Origin: Pararhizobium capsulatum DSM 1112
GTDB taxonomy: Bacteria > Pseudomonadota > Alphaproteobacteria > Rhizobiales > Rhizobiaceae
DNA: 64,000 nt
Direction of reading: 5' to 3'
Assembly (NCBI RefSeq): GCF_030814475.1
Contig: NZ_JAUSVF010000003.1
Span: 434,001-498,000 of the forward strand
Shown here: piece after piece, positions 27,040 to 35,450 of the stretch
Numbering within the stretch: the stretch's first letter is position 1
Layout of the letters: each line of letters begins with the position of its first letter
Translations under genes and position numbers: made by a program
Notes under the pieces: generated by a model
The model's input: only the letters and a program-made list of their open reading frames with translations
Database searches by the model: none
Told to the model about the DNA's origin: nothing

Positions 27040-28019
27040 GCTCGCGACTCCAGGCCGAAGAAGGGTGCCGCGGTCCTGATGATCGTGTCCAGATCGGAGT
27101 ACACAGGCGAAAATCCAAGCGACTCAAGTGCAAACGCTGGGTCGGCAAAGAGGACCGGCGGGTCGCCCGCCCTTTTGGGATGCATTTCGACTGGAACCTC
27201 GCGTTCGGTGAGACGGCCGATTGTGCGAATGATTTCGCCTATGGAGGAGCCTGTCCCCGTGCCGAGATTGACCGAAAGATTCCGTCCGCCCCTAACAAGA
27301 TGATCGAGGGCGAGGACATGGGCTCGCGCCAAATCGGTGACATGAATATAGTCGCGAATGCACGTACCGTCTTCAGTTTCGTAATCGTCCCCGTAGACCG
27401 ACAAGTGCGAGATTTTCCCGCTCGCCGCGAGCAATGCCCTTGGGATCAGATGCGTTTCGGGTTCATGCCATTCGCCCAGTTCACCGTCCGGGTCGGCGCC
27501 GCAAGCATTGAAGTACCGCAGAGCGACGTATCTCAGCTGATATGCCGCTGCATAGTCCTGCAATATCTGTTCAGCGATGAGCTTGGTCCGCCCGTATGGA
27601 TTGATAGGCTGTTGCGGCGTTGCTTCGCTGATCGGTAAAACCTCCGGAACCCCATACGTGGCGCAGCTTGACGAAAAAATCACCTTGCCTATATCGGCAT
27701 GGCGACAGGCGTCCAAAAGGGACAGTGTCCCAGCAACGTTGTTGCGATAGTATTTCGCCGGTTCCTCGACGGACTCTCCGACATAGGCGGATGCGGCAAA
27801 GTGCACGACTGCATCCGGCCTATATTCTGCGAGGGTTTTGCTCAGGTGGCCAATGTCGAGGATATCGCCATGGACGAACGGTCCCCACCGCACCGAGCAA
27901 CGGTGTCCGGTCACCAGGTTGTCATAGACGACGGGCTCGATACCCCGTGCATGGAGCAATTTTGCGGTGTGGCTACCGATGTAGCCAGCACCGCCAGCTA
28001 CGAGAACCCGTCGTTGCAT
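27036..28019 (-). CDS. UDP-sugar 4-epimerase (GalE/ExoB/Uxe type)
   Basis: A 327-residue extended short-chain dehydrogenase. It has the NAD motif GGAGYIG at the N-terminus, Ser and YxxxK catalytic residues in FSSSCATYG and NPYGRTK, the RYFNACGAD block, and the late RAGDPPVLFADP block typical of GalE-like enzymes. It interconverts C4 epimers of UDP-sugars. Next to a UDP-xylose synthase it most likely converts UDP-xylose to UDP-L-arabinose (Uxe role), although UDP-glucose/galactose activity cannot be excluded. The ATG at 28019 shares a base with the upstream stop (TGATG). A GTG one codon earlier is possible. Confidence 0.9.
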   Translation of the reverse strand: MQRRVLVAGGAGYIGSHTAKLLHARGIEPVVYDNLVTGHRCSVRWGPFVHGDILDIGHLSKTLAEYRPDAVVHFAASAYVGESVEEPAKYYRNNVAGTLSLLDACRHADIGKVIFSSSCATYGVPEVLPISEATPQQPINPYGRTKLIAEQILQDYAAAYQLRYVALRYFNACGADPDGELGEWHEPETHLIPRALLAASGKISHLSVYGDDYETEDGTCIRDYIHVTDLARAHVLALDHLVRGGRNLSVNLGTGTGSSIGEIIRTIGRLTEREVPVEMHPKRAGDPPVLFADPAFALESLGFSPVYSDLDTIIRTAAPFFGLESRA

Positions 28020-29065
28020 CACGCGATCTCCGCAAATTCATGGGTTTCTTCGGTCAACAGGCGGTCAAAGTAGGAGATTGTCTTCTCCAGCCCTGTCGCA
28101 AGAGGTACCACCGGCTTCCATCCCAGCCTGTGCTGAGCAAGGGAGATGTCGGGGCGTCGCTGACGCGGATCATCGGTGGGCAGCGGGTTCCGTACGGTCT
28201 TGGAGCGCGAGCCTGTAAGCTTAATGACCAGTTCGGCAAGTTCGAGAACTGTGAACTCAACCGGATTTCCGAGGTTTACCGGGCCAATAAAGGACGCGTC
28301 GGCCGCCATCAATTGCTGAAAGCCCTCGATGAGATCGCTGACAAAGCAGAACGAGCGCGTCTGCGAACCGTCGCCATAGACTGTTATGTCCTGGCCTCTC
28401 AAAGCCTGCACGATGAAATTGGATACAACGCGTCCGTCATCCGGACGCATGTTCGGCCCATAGGTGTTGAATATCCGACCGATCTTGACTTCAACGCCGT
28501 GCCCCTTGTGAAAGTCAAAGAACAGAGTCTCGGCGCTGCGCTTGCCCTCATCGTAGCAAGAGCGCGGACCGAACGAATTAACATTTCCCCAATAGCTCTC
28601 GACCTGAGGATGAACCAACGGATCGCCATATATTTCCGAGGTGGAAGCCTGAAAGATGCGGGCCCCAGTGCGGACCGCCAAATCCAGCGTATTGAGGGCA
28701 CCCAGCACGCATGTCTTCATGGTGTGCACGGGATCGGCCTGGTAGTGCGGGGGAGATGCCGGGCAAGCAAGGTTGTAGATTTCATCCACTTCGATGTCGA
28801 TCGGATCGATGACATCGTGCTTTATGACGTTGAAACCCTCAAAGTTTCGAAGATGACGAATGTTCCGCTCGAGACCGGTCGAAAAGTTGTCAAGACAAGT
28901 GACGGTATGGCCTGCGTTCAAAAGACGCTCGCAAAGATGCGATCCAAGAAAGCCGGCCCCGCCGGTAACAAGAATACGCCGAACCCGCTTCGAGTGGATA
29001 AGTCTGACATCGGCAAAGTCATTGTTGACGTTATGGCGGACTGGAATTGCAGAGATGCTGTTCAA
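28019..29065 (-). CDS. UDP-glucuronate decarboxylase (UDP-xylose synthase)
   Basis: A 348-residue extended SDR enzyme. NAD-binding GGAGFLG lies near residues 35-41. [14 protein letters not shown] and the catalytic SCYDEGKR are typical of UXS, and [18 protein letters not shown] is the family signature. It decarboxylates UDP-glucuronic acid to UDP-xylose in the cytoplasm. I choose a TTG start at 29065 because AAGGAG lies 7 bases upstream. The longer frame to 29218 adds 51 codons without family similarity. It is the first gene of the polysaccharide operon and is coupled to the epimerase gene. Confidence 0.9.
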   Translation of the reverse strand: MNSISAIPVRHNVNNDFADVRLIHSKRVRRILVTGGAGFLGSHLCERLLNAGHTVTCLDNFSTGLERNIRHLRNFEGFNVIKHDVIDPIDIEVDEIYNLACPASPPHYQADPVHTMKTCVLGALNTLDLAVRTGARIFQASTSEIYGDPLVHPQVESYWGNVNSFGPRSCYDEGKRSAETLFFDFHKGHGVEVKIGRIFNTYGPNMRPDDGRVVSNFIVQALRGQDITVYGDGSQTRSFCFVSDLIEGFQQLMAADASFIGPVNLGNPVEFTVLELAELVIKLTGSRSKTVRNPLPTDDPRQRRPDISLAQHRLGWKPVVPLATGLEKTISYFDRLLTEETHEFAEIA

Positions 29066-29564
29066 TGTATCGCTCCTTGCGTGGCAATCGGTCGGATGGG
29101 CACAGCCATTACCCAGCCATCTTGATCGTGCTGGTATTCTGAGGTGCCTTTGTACTTGCTGTCGCGATACGATTAGTTGTGGTCCCGGTGCCATTCGGGG
29201 GGCTCTAACGGTGGTCACGAGGGCTTCTTACAAGTTATAATTTGGTCTGCTATGCAGTGAGCGTCGTGACCCCGTGAACGCTGCTCGGCGTTTCGACGCT
29301 GGTATTGGCGCGGTTCAAAACCCGACCGAAACCTCATCGGAGCGCCTGTGCGCACCCGTGCCAGTCGAGAGATCTGGAAGGAATTTGGTCACACCTATTG
29401 CTCGCAGCGACACATGATGTTTCCATGCTGGATCGGCAAGAGCACTGGCTGCCAAGCACAAAACCTTGGCAGCGACGAGCAACATTCGGTGCCCCTCAAA
29501 CTACGAATCACGTCGAATCAGGCCATATTTCGCCAGCTCGGTTGATTGCCTAGCTCATCACATC
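29066..29564. other. Long leader/promoter region upstream of the polysaccharide operon
   Basis: About 500 bases lie between the AraC-family gene and the UDP-glucuronate decarboxylase gene, with no supported gene. It should hold the operon promoter and, if the regulator is CuxR-like, its binding site. I could not assign a specific operator by eye. Confidence 0.4.
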
Positions 29565-30611
29565 TCAACGCAATGTTTGGATGTGGCGAAGTTCAGACGG
29601 CTTTTTTCCTGTCCAACGACGGCAAGCGTGGGTAAACGAACTGTTTTGAGAGAACCCCAGCATCCACGTGATTTGGGATGCCTGCAGGCCGTCCTGAAGG
29701 TAGCTCACGGCAAGCTCACGCCTCAGGTCGTCCAATATTCCACCAAAGCTCATACCCTCCGAAGCCAGGCGCCGGGCGAATGTCCGCTCGCTTAGGCCAA
29801 TCTTGCGGGCGACATTTTTGGCGCTGGCTTCGCCATGCGGCAAAAGCGGGGCAACCGTATTTTCAACCAGCGCCCGAAGTGGGCTGACGTTTGAGGTCCG
29901 GGTCGCGATGGCCTCCTCGCAAAGCTTGACCATCAGGTCGTTGAGGTAGGGATCACCATCAAAGACCGGAAGGTCAAGCAGCGCTGCGTCAAAACTCAAT
30001 TTGTCACGAAGGGCATCGAACTGCACATCACAGCCAAACAGCGATCGGATTTGGGCTGCATTGCCGGAGCGATGATGTACGAAGGTTGCGGCGATAGGGA
30101 CGATCCGACGTCCGATGAGTTTGCGGAATATGCGAAGGAGCACCAAAGCCACAAACTCAGCCTGATGGCGATCTGTATGTCGAGAAAACCCCCTGTAGAA
30201 TATTTCCAGGTGCGCTGTAACGCCTCGCGAGTCGATGCGAAGTTCCCATGCCTCGCTGACAACTGTGCCGTATCGCACAATGCGGCGAAGAGCGTCGCCA
30301 AATGAATTCGCCGCCGCCGCCACATAGTAGATCATACCTATCTCTCGTAGGTCGAACCGCTGCGCCAGGGTGAGGCCGAGCCAATCGTCGTTGAGGACAC
30401 GGGACGCCTCGCCGAGGAAGTTTATCTGCGACGCGATACTGATGCGTTTTCGTTCGTCCAGCGCAGCCTGCGTCAAGTTGGTTCGTTTGAGCAGCGGCAG
30501 CGGATCGATGTTTTCCTGTTTAATCCGGGAGAGCGCCAGGCGAGAAGCCAGCCCAAGGGCTGTTGGCGGGGCAGCAAGCCTTTGAAAGGCGGTTGCGAGC
30601 ATTTCAGCCAT
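29565..30611 (-). CDS. AraC-family regulator, candidate CuxR homologue
   Basis: A 348-residue transcription regulator. The N-terminal ~210 residues match the arabinose-binding-like domain of the OruR/ArgR branch of the AraC family. The C-terminal ~100 residues form the two helix-turn-helix units (ASAKNVARKIGLSERTFARR, ITWMLGFSQNSSFTHACRRW). It lies directly upstream of, and in the same direction as, the UDP-xylose/UDP-arabinose polysaccharide operon. In S. meliloti an AraC-like protein at the equivalent place, CuxR, binds c-di-GMP through a PilZ-like RxxxR motif and activates the operon. Here RRIVR occurs in the N-terminal half, but whether it is the ligand motif is unproven. Confidence 0.82.
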   Translation of the reverse strand: MAEMLATAFQRLAAPPTALGLASRLALSRIKQENIDPLPLLKRTNLTQAALDERKRISIASQINFLGEASRVLNDDWLGLTLAQRFDLREIGMIYYVAAAANSFGDALRRIVRYGTVVSEAWELRIDSRGVTAHLEIFYRGFSRHTDRHQAEFVALVLLRIFRKLIGRRIVPIAATFVHHRSGNAAQIRSLFGCDVQFDALRDKLSFDAALLDLPVFDGDPYLNDLMVKLCEEAIATRTSNVSPLRALVENTVAPLLPHGEASAKNVARKIGLSERTFARRLASEGMSFGGILDDLRRELAVSYLQDGLQASQITWMLGFSQNSSFTHACRRWTGKKPSELRHIQTLR

Positions 30612-30937
30612 CGTTCCAACTCTACGTAAATTGCCCCATCATAATTTTTCACTTGGCAGTCGGAACATACTTGGCAGTCAAGCGCAAATGTTTGTCTGCC
30701 TCATCGTACTCATCGCGCATGTGTGAAGTTGCCGCTACTCCGAAGATGGTCGGGCAGTTCAGAGCAATAGCGCGCCCGTCGCCTATTCCAGATCGACGCG
30801 CGCGCTCACCTCGCTCAAGGCCCGCCCGCGAGTCGCCCGCAATCAAACCAACTCTGCTGATGCAATTCTTGCGGTGCGCCGCGCCTTGTCAAAACAGACT
30901 GGTTGCTTAATCGGCGCACGTCAATATTAGCATCGCC
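30612..30937. other. Short intergenic region, no supported gene
   Basis: About 325 bases between the AraC gene and the inverted-repeat copy 2. It presumably holds the promoter of the regulator. Short frames on either strand show nothing recognisable. Confidence 0.35.
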
Positions 30938-31144
30938 CTAACTCGAAGGTTTCCTCAGCCATACGAACCGGATAAACGTCACGAACAGAGCGGTGCTGAT
31001 TAGCGCTACGATGAGCCAGGCGGCTGTGTCGTGCTGAACTTGCCGTTCGGCGTCCATCCTCAGGGCGGTTTGCCATTGCTCTTCCCTGGTTGCGGCCTGA
31101 TAGGTCGGCCCCTCCCTGAACTGGTAAATCTTGCCGTCACTCAA
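30938..31144 (-). CDS. Conserved single-span membrane protein, 68 aa (copy 2)
   Basis: Identical in protein sequence to the product at 882-1088. It has a polar N-terminus and one membrane span at about residues 43-62. It is the last gene of a four-gene leftward operon and overlaps the preceding gene by 8 bases. The function is unknown. Confidence 0.7.
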   Translation of the reverse strand: MSDGKIYQFREGPTYQAATREEQWQTALRMDAERQVQHDTAAWLIVALISTALFVTFIRFVWLRKPSS

Positions 31145-31343
31145 TGTGTCGTCCCTTGCGGCGGTTGATATATTCGAGGTTCAGGAGGTCAACGAGGTCG
31201 TTGGCTTCGTCCATCTCGCAGGCAGTCAGCCACGTTCCGCTCATCTCGGCCGGCTCTCCAGTGAAGATGTCATAAACGGTCCAGAACTCGTCGCCCTCGT
31301 TCTTGCACATTTTGTAGCGGTTCTCCGGGTTTCTGCTCGTCAT
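31137..31343 (-). CDS. Conserved hypothetical protein, 68 aa (copy 2)
   Basis: Identical to the product at 683-889. The ATG at 31343 lies 12 bases after the stop of the 102-residue gene. It is acidic and soluble, with no known domain. Duplication with full conservation of the frame supports coding. Confidence 0.7.
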   Translation of the reverse strand: MTSRNPENRYKMCKNEGDEFWTVYDIFTGEPAEMSGTWLTACEMDEANDLVDLLNLEYINRRKGRHIE

Positions 31344-31355
31344 CGCTCGAATTCC

Positions 31356-31664
31356 TCATCCGTCCCTCAAAACCTGATCTTTCGCATCCAACGCGATCTT
31401 CAGGCTTCGGATCATATCGGCGCTCAAGAGCAGTGCCGATCGCACATCCCCGGTTGATCGACGATCAAGGGTTGCTGAGGTGATCCTGATGCGATCCGCA
31501 GCGTCCGCCAGTCCCTTGCCCGGCACCATCCCTGCCTTGTCGCGCAAATCGTAGATCGTGCGCATCGCCCGCTCAAGCAGCCGCCTCTTCTCGAATGCTG
31601 TGATCTTCTCGGCCTCGTTCGCCGCTCGAAACAATTCAGCGATGAAATCGGTGGTGTGGGTCAT
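31356..31664 (-). CDS. Conserved hypothetical protein, 102 aa
   Basis: A mostly helical, charged protein starting MTHTTDFIAELFRAANEAEK. The start at 31664 overlaps the stop of the upstream 88-residue gene (ATGA), which decides it over a longer frame from 31700. The last ~46 residues are also found as a broken copy at 530-670. No domain is known. Its place in a tightly coupled operon of four very small genes suggests a joint function. Confidence 0.7.
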   Translation of the reverse strand: MTHTTDFIAELFRAANEAEKITAFEKRRLLERAMRTIYDLRDKAGMVPGKGLADAADRIRITSATLDRRSTGDVRSALLLSADMIRSLKIALDAKDQVLRDG

Positions 31665-31927
31665 GGCAGTTCGATGCTCCCTCTCATGCGTACGATCCAC
31701 TCACCATGCTTCGGATGCAGCGACTGTTCCAACACGTCATTTACCTGGGCAAGATCCTCAAGCACCTTGATCCGCAGTTGGTCGTTATGGGGCGTCGAAA
31801 AATACAAAATCACACCCTCGCTAGAGTCGTGATAGTAGGCGACCTGCGCCATGTTCACCCTCAATACGAGCCCACCTGATTTGGTCAGACTTACCCACGT
31901 TTCACCCCCCGGCAGGTTGCAATTCAT
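31661..31927 (-). CDS. Conserved-type hypothetical protein, 88 aa
   Basis: Start ATG 31927 (MNCNLPGGETWVSLTK). The product has alternating hydrophobic/polar strands (LVLRVNMAQVAYYHD, GVILYFSTPHNDQLRIKV), compatible with a small beta-rich protein. The frame is open much further upstream, but there it runs antisense to the RTX gene and looks random, so only the last 88 codons are taken. Overlap of its stop with the next start (ATGA) supports it as the first gene of the small-gene operon. Confidence 0.6.
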   Translation of the reverse strand: MNCNLPGGETWVSLTKSGGLVLRVNMAQVAYYHDSSEGVILYFSTPHNDQLRIKVLEDLAQVNDVLEQSLHPKHGEWIVRMRGSIELP

Positions 31928-32366
31928 GTCGCGTGGACAGCCGAGTGTGACGGGATGGGCGCACGTGTCAAGGATCAACAGGGAGATGGGGCGGCACGCA
32001 CAGTGAGAATAGCGCATCCCACGATATTCAAGCAGCGCCAGGCCTTGGCCAGTTTGGTCGACGGGGAGCGACGGGGCTGCACCTGAACAATTGAGTACAA
32101 CTATCAGCCAAAAGGCGTAGCATACCCGTTCGCAGAGACTAGCCTGGCCGTCGAGATTCTCGGCCCACGCACGGCCATAAACGCCATTGCCGTGCTCCAG
32201 GCTGCACCCTCTTCGGTACTGGCTTTTGCCACGCAGATGACGGAAAATACCGGTGGGACCGGTAGTCGCAGCCCTGCCATGCGGAACAGCATAACTGAGG
32301 CGGGTGTCGACGGAATGACTGACGCGCCGGGCTGGCAATGACACCATCCATTCAAGGAGGTTGAAA
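31928..32366. other. Divergent intergenic region
   Basis: About 440 bases between the small-gene operon (leftward) and the second RTX gene (rightward). No gene is supported here. Promoters for both directions are expected. Confidence 0.4.
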
Positions 32367-34169
32367 ATGGCTATCGTCCAGTGCCTCGAAGCGACCAACT
32401 GGAACGACGTTCGGGATGTGCCAGGCCCCCCTTTGCAGACGACTACCAACACGTCCATTTCGTTCGATCTTTTGTCCCTCAATCCCGCAACGATGTTTGC
32501 CGCCAACGGCACCTTCGACGGCGCTGGCAATGGTGTCATCAGCGAAATTGCATTCGATACCAGTGACCCGGGCCTTTTCACGAACCTCTACATCACCACG
32601 TCGTTCAACGTGGACACCGGCTTTTTGGTGACCGTGGGACTTGGCGGCTTCGCCTATGCCATCCAGCGCCTGCTCGAGGGCGCGGACACGTTCTACGGTT
32701 CTCGAGGGGCAGATTTCCTGAAAGGCTTCGGCGGCGACGACGTGTTCATGACGAGCGGCGGGGCCGATACATTCGATGGAGGGACGGGCAACAACACGGT
32801 CAACTATTCGACAGGCGCGCCCGGCCTGGTCGTGGAACTCGAAGCGCCGGGCTACAATAAGGGTTCCGCCGCCGGCGACACCTACATCGACATCGACAAC
32901 GTCGTGGGGACCCGCTACGCCGACTACATCTATGGCAATGGCTTCAGGAACACGTTGGAGGGCGGCGACGGAAATGACACGTTGGTCGGCAAGGCGGGAG
33001 GTGACATACTCAACGGTGGAGCCGGCAGCGACACCGCGTCGTATGATGCGAGTACATTCGGCGTGACCGCGAGCCTCCTTACCCCGTCGATCAACAAAGG
33101 ACAGGCGAACCTCGACGTCTATATCTCGATCGAGAACCTCGCGGGCGGCAGCTTCGACGACATCCTGCAAGGCGACAACCTTGCCAACACGATCGAGGGA
33201 AACGACTATCCCCAATTCACGTCGGTCGTCGACGACGACCAGTTGTTCGGCTTTGGCGGCAATGACAGGCTGTTCGGCTATCGCGGCAACGACACCCTCA
33301 CCGGCGGCCTCGGCACCGACATTCTCGACGGCGGCCTCGGCAACGATCTCTATATTCTCGAAAACGGCTTTGACACCGTCGTCGACGCGGGCGGCCTCGA
33401 CAGCGCCACATCGACGATCAGCCGTTCGCTCGCGACCGGTGGCCTCATTGCAGTCGAAAACCTGACGCTGGTCAATGTCGCGACCGCGCTCAACGGCACC
33501 GGCAACAACCTCAACAATGTTCTCACCGGCAACACCTTCAACAATGCTCTGTCCGGCGGCAACGGCAACGACACCCTCGTCGGTGGCCGTGGTGCCGACG
33601 CTCTCAATGGCGGAAGCGGTACAGACCGCGCGTCATATTCCACGGCGACTACCGGTGTCGTTGCCAATCTCACGTCACCGTCGATCAACAACGGTGACGC
33701 CAAGGGCGACACCTACGTGTCGATCGAGAACCTCTCCGGTTCAAACTTCAATGACGTCCTCTACGGCAGCACTGGTGCCAACGCGATCAGCGGAGGCAAT
33801 GGCAACGACATCCTCATCGGCTATGGCGGCAATGATACGCTGACTGGCGGCGCCGGCGCGGACCGGTTTGACTTCAAATCGGCGCTAAGCGCGATTGACA
33901 AGATCACCGACTACAACGTCGCCGCCGACACCATCCGCCTTGAGAACGCCATCTTCACGGCACTGGCTGCGGTGGGGACACTTGCATCCGGTGCCTTCGC
34001 GTCGAATTCGACCGGCTTTGCTGGCGATAGCAGCGACCGCATCATCTACGAGAAGGACACAGGCGAACTCTACTATGATGCCAATGGCAGCATCGCTGGT
34101 GGGGGCATCCACTTCGCCACGATGAGCGCCAATCTGACACTCACCAACGCGGATTTCTTCGTGATCTAG
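32367..34169 (+). CDS. RTX-type calcium-binding secreted protein (2)
   Basis: A 600-residue secreted protein without an N-terminal signal. Several groups of glycine/aspartate nonapeptides are seen (for example GGDGNDTLVGKAGGDILNGG, FGGNDRLFGYRGNDTLTGG, GGNGNDILIGYGGNDTLTGG), separated by a recurring module with the pattern ASYDAST..GVTASL and SIENLAGGSF. The C-terminal ~90 residues, ending NADFFVI, closely match the RTX protein at 14723-15850 and probably carry the type I secretion signal. The ATG at 32367 is preceded by AAGGAGG at ideal spacing. No export genes are adjacent. Confidence 0.92.
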   Translation: MAIVQCLEATNWNDVRDVPGPPLQTTTNTSISFDLLSLNPATMFAANGTFDGAGNGVISEIAFDTSDPGLFTNLYITTSFNVDTGFLVTVGLGGFAYAIQRLLEGADTFYGSRGADFLKGFGGDDVFMTSGGADTFDGGTGNNTVNYSTGAPGLVVELEAPGYNKGSAAGDTYIDIDNVVGTRYADYIYGNGFRNTLEGGDGNDTLVGKAGGDILNGGAGSDTASYDASTFGVTASLLTPSINKGQANLDVYISIENLAGGSFDDILQGDNLANTIEGNDYPQFTSVVDDDQLFGFGGNDRLFGYRGNDTLTGGLGTDILDGGLGNDLYILENGFDTVVDAGGLDSATSTISRSLATGGLIAVENLTLVNVATALNGTGNNLNNVLTGNTFNNALSGGNGNDTLVGGRGADALNGGSGTDRASYSTATTGVVANLTSPSINNGDAKGDTYVSIENLSGSNFNDVLYGSTGANAISGGNGNDILIGYGGNDTLTGGAGADRFDFKSALSAIDKITDYNVAADTIRLENAIFTALAAVGTLASGAFASNSTGFAGDSSDRIIYEKDTGELYYDANGSIAGGGIHFATMSANLTLTNADFFVI

Positions 34170-34618
34170 TGATGAGACAGTTTCTCCGGTTTCGACGAGC
34201 AGTCCCGCTCGGGAATAGAACTTCGCGTCTGGCGTCTTGTCTCACGGGATTGGACAAGAACCTGTCAATGCGAGTTTTCCACCTAGCCGCCGGCCGAATT
34301 TATGTGCCCTGCCCGCTCGAGAATGCAAGCAAGCGCGACCGCAGCATTCTCCGGTCGGACGGCTTCGCAGGCCTCCTCATAGGCCGACGGACTGCCCCCC
34401 GGCAACCACAACGGCGGCGGTTCGCATGTGGGGCCAGTTCTCGTTCATTGTCGCTCAGCGAGACCAGCCCGACAACGGAACAGCGCCCTCCCCTTGTGCA
34501 AAAATTGAATCACGCAGAGTTGGGACCGCTACTAGGTGGTAGAGTTGACCACACAAAAACGAGACAATAAACCCGCGTGGACGATGGGCGTACAAGGCGG
34601 TTAGGCCAAATCGCCGCG
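34170..34618. other. Region after the RTX gene, no supported gene
   Basis: About 450 bases. Plus-strand frames starting at 34169 and 34237 have no recognisable features and unusual composition. I see nothing I can support here. Confidence 0.35.
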
Positions 34619-34777
34619 TCAACCTTCCCGGTCGGTCAGTGCTTTGGTTCGCTTTTTGCTGTAGTCCTCTGCTTCGTCTTTTGTGCGAAATGCTCGGTGT
34701 TCATCGGCGCCATTGTGAAAGATCGAAGCCACCCATACGCCCTGAAATTTTTTGATAACAATTTTCCGCTCGCTCAA
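34619..34777 (-). CDS. Very small hypothetical protein, 52 aa
   Basis: A TTG start at 34777 is preceded by GAGAGGG and gives LSERKIVIKKFQGVWVASIF, then a charged tail with EAEDYSKKRTKALTD. The alternating beta-like pattern, ribosome binding site and charged C-terminus look like a genuine small cytoplasmic protein. No family is recognised. The overlapping plus-strand frame is less protein-like. Confidence 0.45.
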   Translation of the reverse strand: MSERKIVIKKFQGVWVASIFHNGADEHRAFRTKDEAEDYSKKRTKALTDREG

Positions 34778-35450
34778 AACAACCCTCTCTATGCATTTCG
34801 AATAGATACATCTTAGGGTGTATTTTGCGATTTAACACTCACTAAATCGGTAGAGTGCATGAACTAATCCTGAACGCGTACCCCCGATCCATGAACGAGC
34901 AGGGAACAGATTTGGGCACCGCCCAACTCAATTCCAGGGCATCGGATAGGCGATTTAGTTTCCGACGTCAGTTCCTGGGGTGACAGGGGACGTCGCGTTG
35001 TCGAGGTACTCTGAAACGATAATGAGTGCGCACATTCAGAGTGACGGTGATATTGCCTACGTGTTTCACAAAGGATGCCCCGGCCGCTCATTCGCGGTTG
35101 GGGCTTTTTTATGCCTTCCAACTATTCATCCTACCCAGGTGATAGTCTGCTGCACATCGCCGCCGCTCGACAATGCCACGTCGACAGGGTGCCAATATCC
35201 GCGTCACGACGAACGTCGCTTCTCCGGCGGAAGGCTTATGAAAGGAACAAGGCGATATCGAGCGTGACCGCATCGTCGTCGCCGAAGTCATGCTGCTGAG
35301 CTCGACCGACTTTGGTGGTCCTCCTCCCGTAAGGAATTGGAATCTCGCTTTGGTCAGGACCTACGTGTTGAAGCAGGCGACCGAAATGCCCGTCCTGACC
35401 GAGGATCAGGACCACCGCCTATTTACTTGTTTCCGACGACCAGGGAAAGT
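34778..35450. other. Gene-poor region with an isolated terminator
   Basis: About 670 bases without a supported protein gene. Its one clear signal is the intrinsic terminator at 35077-35110 on the plus strand, with no protein gene before it. Confidence 0.4.
35077..35110 (+). terminator. Intrinsic terminator not attached to a protein gene
   Basis: An 11-bp stem (GCCCCGGCCGC with GCGGTTGGGGC, two G-U pairs) encloses a 6-base loop and is followed directly by six T (35105-35110). This is the clearest rho-independent terminator in the window. It reads rightward, and the nearest upstream plus-strand gene ends 900 bases earlier, so it may end a small RNA. Confidence 0.8.

Larger units (their letters stand above)
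30937..31490 (-). repeat. Inverted long repeat, copy 2
   Basis: This is the reverse-complement copy of 530-1098 and contains the same small genes. Unlike copy 1 it continues into an intact upstream gene pair (to 31927). It is therefore the ancestral-looking copy, and copy 1 is the truncated duplicate. Confidence 0.9.

Noticed and set aside
27668..29125. A 485-codon open frame on the plus strand
   Set aside because: It lies antisense to the well-supported epimerase and UDP-glucuronate decarboxylase genes, has no recognisable domain, and is explained by codon bias of those genes.
31928..32581. Upstream extension of the 88-codon minus-strand gene to a 306-codon frame
   Set aside because: The extension runs antisense to the RTX gene start and its intergenic region and looks random. 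Only the last 88 codons show protein-like patterning and coupling to the next gene.
32700..33860. Short tandem DNA repeats that could suggest a CRISPR-like or satellite array
   Set aside because: The periodicity is 27 bases in frame and encodes the glycine/aspartate nonapeptides of the RTX protein.
34577..34816. A 79-codon plus-strand frame with a hydrophobic stretch
   Set aside because: The overlapping minus-strand 52-codon frame has a better start signal and more protein-like sequence. The plus frame has Cys/Phe runs typical of an antisense shadow.
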